Shown: positions 5,993 to 10,331 of the stretch, in pieces
How the letters are laid out: every line of letters begins with the position of its first letter
Position numbering within the stretch: the first letter of the stretch is position 1
DNA from: Bacteroidales bacterium
Lineage (GTDB): Bacteria > Bacteroidota > Bacteroidia > Bacteroidales > UBA3663
Length of the DNA stretch: 10,331 bases
Direction: 5' to 3'
Assembly: GCA_004557315.1 (NCBI GenBank)
Contig: SFEH01000077.1
Coordinates: 1 to 10,331, forward strand
The notes under the pieces: generated by a model
Seen by the model: only the letters and a program-made list of their open reading frames with translations
Told to the model about the DNA's origin: nothing
The model's database searches: none
Program-made: the position numbers and the translations under genes

Positions 5993-8482
5993 TTAAATAT
6001 TAGGAGTCTCCCACTTCTTTGTCTCGGTAGCATTGATCTTTACAACCTGACCACCGACAGTGATGGCGAACTCACCTTCTTCGAGAATCCACTTGCCATC
6101 GGCACCTACGAATGCGAGGTCGCTGGCTGGGATTGTGAAGGTTACGGTCTTGGTCTCGCCTGGCTGAAGCGCAATCTTCTGGAATGCACGGAGGCGACGG
6201 CTGTCAGGAACGATCGAAGCAACAAGGTCGCTGCTGTAGAGAAGCACGCTCTCCTTGCCTGCCATTGCGCCAGTGTTGGTCACATCGACAGTGAAAGTGA
6301 GATTGTCGCCTGCCTTGAACTCTGTTGCCTTTGCCTTGAGGTTGCTGTAAGCATAGGTAGTGTAGCTCAAGCCGAAGCCGAATGGCCACTGCTGTGTCAC
6401 CTTAGCATCATAGTCGTAAGCACCAGCCATTGTGCCAACCTGCTCGCTCACCTTATAGTCGTAAGTGATGAGTGAGTTGATTTCCTTTGGATAAGTGTAA
6501 GGCATCTTGGCACTGAAGTTGACATCGCCTGCAAGGAGGTTGGCAAGTGCGTCGCCACCATAGTTGCCTGGGAGGAGAATATCCACTACTGCCTTTGCCA
6601 ATGGCTCGATGTCAGCGATGAGGCGAGGACGGCCGCCATTGATGATCAGGACAATAGGCTTGCCAGTCTTTGCGAGAGCCTTGACAAGGTCGCGCTGGTT
6701 CTGAGAGAGAGTCAAGTCGGTCAGGTTGCCTGGGGTCTCGCAATAAGAGTTCTCACCAATACAAGCGAGGATGATGTCGGCACGTCCCGCAGCAGCAACT
6801 GCCTTGGCAATCTGTGGCTCGTTCTCCATCCACCAGCTGCCATTCTCATTGTAAGTCACACCCTGTTCGAGGATGACGTTCTGCTGGCCGAACTTATTGC
6901 ACATTGCCTCATATATAGTATTGTAAGGCTCGACGAATTGAGGATCGTTGGTTCCCTGCCAAGTGTATGACCAGCCACCATTGAGGCAACGGATCTGGTT
7001 GGCGTTAGGACCAGTAACAAGGATGCGCTTGCCCTTTGCGATAGGGAGGATGCCTTCGTTCTTGAGCAATACCTCTGTCTCCTCAGCTGCATGGAGTGCC
7101 TTCTCGGCAAATGCGTCACATGCGAACTCTTGATAGTCGGCAGCATGGGTATCAGGATTGTCGAAGAGACCGAGACGGTACTTAAGGCGGAGGATTCGGC
7201 TCACGGCATCGTCGATGCGCGACATTGGCACCTTGCCCTCCTCAACCAGTTCCTTCAGGAGCACGCAGAAATCCACGCTGTATGGATCCATGCTCATGTC
7301 GATACCTGCATTGATGGCAATGCGGATAGCATCCTTCTTGTCCTTTGCCACCTTCTCACGCTGGTAGAGATTGTTGATGTCTGCCCAGTCGGTCACGATC
7401 ATACCATCCCAGTTGAGGTCTTCCTTGAGCCACTTGGTGAGGTATTCGGCACTGGCATGAACAGGCACGCCATTGATTGATGCAGAGTTGACCATGATGG
7501 TCATAGCACCAGCCTTGATGGCATTCTTGAATGGCTCAAAATATTTCTCGCGGAGCATCGATGGAGAAACATAGGCAGGCGTGCGATCCTTGCCCGACCA
7601 AGGTGCGCCATAGCAGAAATAGTGCTTGACAGAAGTAGCCACGTGCTTTGGACCGATGTGGTTGTTGTCAGGTCCCTGATAACCGCGCACAGCTGCTTCG
7701 ACCATGCGAGAAGTCACGATTGGGTCTTCGCCATAGCTCTCCCAGATACGCGACCAACGAGGGTCACGGCCGAGGTCGATGGTTGGATTATAGACCCAAG
7801 GGCAATCAGCCGCACGGCTTTCGTAAGCGCAGATCTCTGATGATTCGTATGCAAGATCGGTATTGAACGATGCAGCCACGTTGATGGCCTGTGGGAAGAT
7901 GGTACCACCGGCAACGTAGGTCACGCCGTGGTTGTTGTCGAGACCATAGATGCAAGGAATGCCGATATACTTCATCGAGAGCTCCTGAATCTTTGGGATG
8001 ATGGTCTGCCAATGCTCTACTGTCAGCGCATGACCTGGAGCATTGAGGATTGAGCCTACCTTCCACTTCGAGATCATTGTGTCGAGAGCAGCCTCGTTGA
8101 GAGTCCACTCGCGCATAGGATTGCCTTCGTAGATGTCGAGACCGTAACCTCCGAGCTTTGCATCCACTTCAGCATCGCTGAGCTTCATGAACTCATCGAT
8201 CTGGTCCTGTGGAGTATTGCCAAACTGCTGCAATACCTTCAGGAGCTTCTTGCGGTCGATCTTGTAATCGCCCTTCACCTTGACTGATCCGAAAAGATCA
8301 AGATTGAGCTCAAGCATCTGGCCAATCTTCTCGTCGAGGGTCATCTTCTTGATCCACTCCTGAACGTTCTTCTCAATCTCTGGATCGCTTGGGATGGCAG
8401 GTTCAACCTTCGGCTGAGATGCCTGCTGACATCCCGTGAGAGCCAACAACATGGTTGCGGCTGCAATAAAAAGTCTTCTCAT
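5993..8482 (-). CDS. GH3 family beta-glucosidase-type glycoside hydrolase, lipoprotein
   Basis: This 829-aa exo-acting glycosidase has a lipoprotein signal peptide (residues 1-18, lipobox LTGC, lipidated Cys18), so it should sit in the periplasm or on an outer-membrane leaflet. The GH3 N-terminal domain spans about 40-440. It contains LDNNHG (181-186), the YNPTIDLGRDPRWSRIWESY block (231-250), K286-H287, and the nucleophile Asp365 in GMIVTDWADI. The (alpha/beta)6 domain covers about 465-665, with the probable acid/base Glu582 in NSYCETPGN, a pattern of the barley exo-glucanase-like branch. A fibronectin-III-like domain closes the protein (about 725-815). No domain is missing. Retaining hydrolysis of beta-linked glucosides or glucans is expected, but linkage preference cannot be read from sequence. 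It has no T9SS C-terminal sorting domain, so it is probably not cargo of the adjacent system. It has its own promoter, and porP starts 76 nt beyond its stop codon. Confidence 0.95.
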   Translation of the reverse strand: MRRLFIAAATMLLALTGCQQASQPKVEPAIPSDPEIEKNVQEWIKKMTLDEKIGQMLELNLDLFGSVKVKGDYKIDRKKLLKVLQQFGNTPQDQIDEFMKLSDAEVDAKLGGYGLDIYEGNPMREWTLNEAALDTMISKWKVGSILNAPGHALTVEHWQTIIPKIQELSMKYIGIPCIYGLDNNHGVTYVAGGTIFPQAINVAASFNTDLAYESSEICAYESRAADCPWVYNPTIDLGRDPRWSRIWESYGEDPIVTSRMVEAAVRGYQGPDNNHIGPKHVATSVKHYFCYGAPWSGKDRTPAYVSPSMLREKYFEPFKNAIKAGAMTIMVNSASINGVPVHASAEYLTKWLKEDLNWDGMIVTDWADINNLYQREKVAKDKKDAIRIAINAGIDMSMDPYSVDFCVLLKELVEEGKVPMSRIDDAVSRILRLKYRLGLFDNPDTHAADYQEFACDAFAEKALHAAEETEVLLKNEGILPIAKGKRILVTGPNANQIRCLNGGWSYTWQGTNDPQFVEPYNTIYEAMCNKFGQQNVILEQGVTYNENGSWWMENEPQIAKAVAAAGRADIILACIGENSYCETPGNLTDLTLSQNQRDLVKALAKTGKPIVLIINGGRPRLIADIEPLAKAVVDILLPGNYGGDALANLLAGDVNFSAKMPYTYPKEINSLITYDYKVSEQVGTMAGAYDYDAKVTQQWPFGFGLSYTTYAYSNLKAKATEFKAGDNLTFTVDVTNTGAMAGKESVLLYSSDLVASIVPDSRRLRAFQKIALQPGETKTVTFTIPASDLAFVGADGKWILEEGEFAITVGGQVVKINATETKKWETPNI

Positions 8483-8563
8483 AGTGTTTGTTTTTTGTAT
8501 TATGTGCTGTTAAATCAATGCTGTTATAAATACATCAATGAATCTGGAATAATATATCAGCCG

Positions 8564-8595
8564 CAAAGTAAACGTTTTTTTGCTATTCCTCCAAA
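8564..8595 (-). promoter_or_regulatory. Bacteroidetes-type promoter for the GH3 gene
   Basis: On the minus strand, TTTG (8595-8592) is followed by a 20-nt spacer containing an A-tract, then TTACTTTG (8571-8564). This fits the Bacteroidetes -33 TTTG / -7 TAnnTTTG promoter with one mismatch in the -7 box and a suitable spacer. Transcription would start just downstream and give a leader of roughly 75-80 nt before the GH3 ATG. The rest of the 235-bp gap holds the upstream operon's terminator and no gene. Confidence 0.6.
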
Positions 8596-8644
8596 TTTAT
8601 TGTCACATTTTCGACCAATAGACATTCAAAGTACAGAAAAATGC

Positions 8645-8673
8645 ACAAAAAAGAGGTACTGAACATACCCCTT
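8645..8673 (-). terminator. Intrinsic terminator after the BlaI/M56 operon
   Basis: On the minus strand, AAGGGGTA and TACCTCTT form an 8-bp stem (one G-U pair) around the 7-nt loop TGTTCAG. The 3' arm runs into a T-tract (TCTTTTTTG). It starts about 45 nt after the M56 stop codon and lies upstream of the GH3 promoter, so it separates the two transcription units. A second, weaker CTTCG/CGAAG hairpin lies between it and the stop codon. Confidence 0.7.
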
Positions 8674-8717
8674 TACATATTCTTCGCCTTTAATGACGAA
8701 GCAGATTATTTTTGAAA

Positions 8718-9953
8718 TTATTTGCCATCAGAATCTTCATATAGCTGATAATTTATCCTGTTCAGGAACAACTTGCGCAAGGAATCCTTAATGTCAGTGA
8801 TGACTGGCATTGGTGTATCCTTGTCAGCTTTGATGGTAACGACGGCATTGACAATATCCATCTTGCCGAGCTTTTCTGGCAGCTCTTCAATTGAGACAAC
8901 GACTGCATCGAAGCCTGGTGCAACCATCATTATATGTCCTGCACTATTGACCAATAACGTCACTTGAGTGGCATTGGTTAAGTTTGGGTCTTCTTGCAAC
9001 GTCTCATTATTGGTTAAGCTTGGTTCTTCCAACGTCTCGACCTTTGAAGTACATGCAAATGCGATGAGGATCATAGGGAGCAATGCTAAGTAGCGGCACT
9101 TGGCTCCACGCAGTGAGAATGTCTTGTTCATCATAATAATTCTGTGTTTTAATTTGTTACGCTTGAAGCCATTGACCATTGCAATTCCAGCGGGCCCTGC
9201 TGCCTTGCGGATCAATAACAGTTGATATTGTGTTGCATTAATGCCTTGTTCAAGCACTGCCATATCGGCCTGATACTCGTGTACTTCAATGAGCGAATCT
9301 GCCAAAAGCCAGAGGAATGGGTTCCACCATTGCACGCATTGAACGAGCAGAAGTAGTAGATGGTCAAGGCTGTGTCGGTGAGCGATGTGAGCACGCTCGT
9401 GAGCAAGTATGGTGTCGCCATTCTCGGCATAATCATCGACCGAAACGACTATGCTGTGCATCCAGCTGAATGAAGGAATGGACGCTGATGTGAGAAGCAG
9501 GGTACTGCCTTCGGGAAGTCTCTCACGCACGTTGGTCTTATCGTTCAGAATCGTGCTTAAAAGCCTGATACCCATCGACTGCCACGCCATGAATACGACA
9601 GTTCCAATAACCCATATCGCAAGGAGCATCTGCTTCCAATGGCTCGACAGCCACGCTGATGTCACATGATAAACATCGTGGTTTGCGACTATCATCACCT
9701 CTCCTACCTCGGCTTTTCCCAAATCGAGATAAAGCGTATCGGACATCGCCCTGCCTTGATACTGCAAGAAACTGAAGCACTCGGGCAACGAATGGCAAGA
9801 CAGCGGCAAGATGAGAGAAACGACCAAAATCGACAGAAGTATCGCACGGTTCAGAGCGAAGAACCGTTCCTTGCGCAACAGCAGCTGGAAAGGGACGAAG
9901 AGGACAGTGAGCACAAGCGCCGACTGCCATATATATGTGAATAGCGATTCCAT
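8718..9953 (-). CDS. BlaR1-like M56 membrane metallopeptidase with ExbD-like C-terminal domain
   Basis: This 411-aa integral-membrane zinc peptidase is the likely signal-transducing partner of the upstream BlaI-like repressor. Hydrophobic segments are visible at about residues 5-26, 35-52, 107-125 and 287-300. The zinc motif is H185-E-R-A-H189, followed by E226 and D230 in EVHEYQAD, the expected third-ligand region. The stretch KLKHRIIMMNK (268-277) is typical of Bacteroidetes M56 proteins. After the last membrane segment there is a Cys at 301, a short duplicated linker (306-329), and a C-terminal domain of about 80 residues. VTIKADKDTPMPVITDIKD (372-390) in that domain resembles the periplasmic domain of ExbD/TolR. 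The penicillin-binding sensor domain of true BlaR1 is absent, so the signal is probably not a beta-lactam; this is inference. A terminator lies about 45 nt after the stop codon. The M56 assignment is firm; the ExbD-like call rests on motif reading. Confidence 0.88.
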   Translation of the reverse strand: MESLFTYIWQSALVLTVLFVPFQLLLRKERFFALNRAILLSILVVSLILPLSCHSLPECFSFLQYQGRAMSDTLYLDLGKAEVGEVMIVANHDVYHVTSAWLSSHWKQMLLAIWVIGTVVFMAWQSMGIRLLSTILNDKTNVRERLPEGSTLLLTSASIPSFSWMHSIVVSVDDYAENGDTILAHERAHIAHRHSLDHLLLLLVQCVQWWNPFLWLLADSLIEVHEYQADMAVLEQGINATQYQLLLIRKAAGPAGIAMVNGFKRNKLKHRIIMMNKTFSLRGAKCRYLALLPMILIAFACTSKVETLEEPSLTNNETLQEDPNLTNATQVTLLVNSAGHIMMVAPGFDAVVVSIEELPEKLGKMDIVNAVVTIKADKDTPMPVITDIKDSLRKLFLNRINYQLYEDSDGK

Positions 9954-9957
9954 CGTC

Positions 9958-10323
9958 TTATTCTTTTATCAGTTGCAGGAGTTCCTTGATGTCATCGGCC
10001 GACAACCCTTCGTTCTGCACGAAGAAAGACAGCAGCGACTTTGCAGAGCCATCAAACAAGTCTTTCTTAACTTCCTGAATGGCACGGCGACTATACTCGT
10101 TTTTGCTGATAAGAGGAAAATAGGTATAAGTTCGGCCAGAGAGTTTCTTTGCCAGAAGATAACCTTTCTTCTCAAGTATCTTCATGAAAGTGGCAATAGT
10201 GGTATAAGCCGGCTTCGGCTCTTCATACTCCTTCAGCACGTCATATACGGTTCCGCCATCGGGCATCTCCCACAGGATGTTCATGACGGTCATTTCGCTT
10301 TTGGTCAATGTCTGATTCTGCAT
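9958..10323 (-). CDS. BlaI/MecI-family winged-helix transcriptional repressor
   Basis: This 121-aa protein is a complete BlaI/MecI-type repressor. The N-terminal winged helix covers about residues 5-72: LTKSEMTVMNILW is the family's first helix, and the recognition helix lies near residues 39-51 (AYTTIATFMKILEKKGY). The dimerisation region follows, and the SLLSFFV segment at residues 96-102 matches the place where staphylococcal BlaI is cut by its sensor protease. In the family, the dimer represses its own operon and other genes until the partner membrane protease signals cleavage. The next gene, 4 nt downstream, is that M56 partner, so the pair forms one sensor-repressor unit. The start codon is only 8 bases from the window edge, so the promoter and operator are not visible. 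No beta-lactamase is nearby. Bacteroidetes carry many such pairs with unknown targets, so the regulon cannot be stated. Confidence 0.93.
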   Translation of the reverse strand: MQNQTLTKSEMTVMNILWEMPDGGTVYDVLKEYEEPKPAYTTIATFMKILEKKGYLLAKKLSGRTYTYFPLISKNEYSRRAIQEVKKDLFDGSAKSLLSFFVQNEGLSADDIKELLQLIKE

Positions 10324-10331
10324 AACTCGAT

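Noticed and set aside
5917..6033. Upstream in-frame start for porP, adding 39 codons and overlapping the GH3 stop
   Set aside because: The extension has no signal-peptide character, while the internal ATG gives a textbook signal peptide with cleavage after VKA.
5993..8482. GH3 enzyme as cargo of the adjacent T9SS
   Set aside because: It has a lipoprotein signal peptide and ends after its FnIII-like domain; no C-terminal sorting domain is visible.
8522..8534. TGT-N7-ACA dyad in the GH3 leader as a BlaI-type operator
   Set aside because: It lacks the TACA/TGTA core of known BlaI/MecI operators and only about 8 of 13 positions are symmetric; chance is likely in AT-rich DNA.

Overview
This window comes from a Bacteroidetes chromosome, most likely order Bacteroidales and close to Prevotellaceae. 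The evidence is a porP-gldK-gldL-gldM-gldN type IX secretion (T9SS) core cluster, a Bacteroidetes-type promoter (TTTG, 20-nt spacer, TTACTTTG), little use of strong Shine-Dalgarno sites, and a lipoprotein GH3 glycosidase next to the secretion genes. The genus is inferred from overall character, not proven. All eight protein-coding genes lie on the minus strand, so transcription runs from the right edge to the left.

In transcription order: (i) 10323-8718, a two-gene BlaI/BlaR1-like operon with a 4-nt gap. It encodes a winged-helix repressor and an integral-membrane M56 metallopeptidase whose C-terminal periplasmic domain looks ExbD-like rather than penicillin-binding. A good intrinsic terminator follows (8645-8673). 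(ii) 8595-5993, a promoter and an 829-aa lipoprotein GH3 beta-glucosidase-type enzyme. (iii) 5916-399, the T9SS block: porP (outer-membrane beta-barrel), gldK (FGE-like lipoprotein of the periplasmic ring), gldL (inner-membrane motor stator), gldM (inner-membrane/periplasmic shaft) and gldN (periplasmic ring partner). Gaps of 16, 73, 42 and 14 nt suggest one transcript. (iv) 1-398, an AT-rich stretch without a recognisable gene. It holds an 8-bp tandem repeat, a perfect 24-bp palindrome and several copies of TTTTGAC/GTCAAAA.

In the T9SS model, GldL and GldM form the proton-driven inner-membrane motor. GldM spans the periplasm to the GldK/GldN ring under the outer membrane, and PorP-family barrels connect to the translocon or to surface-anchored substrates. 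No gliding adhesin, Sov/SprA translocon or CTD-bearing cargo is in the window, so the cluster shows secretion machinery but not its cargo.

The main departures from a textbook cluster are four. GldM is only 353 aa and lacks the helical first periplasmic domain. An 8-bp tandem repeat (5 units) lies inside gldL, where loss or gain of one unit would truncate the protein. A perfect 10-bp inverted repeat places the porP start codon in a hairpin loop followed by a U-run. The M56 peptidase carries an ExbD-like C-terminal domain.
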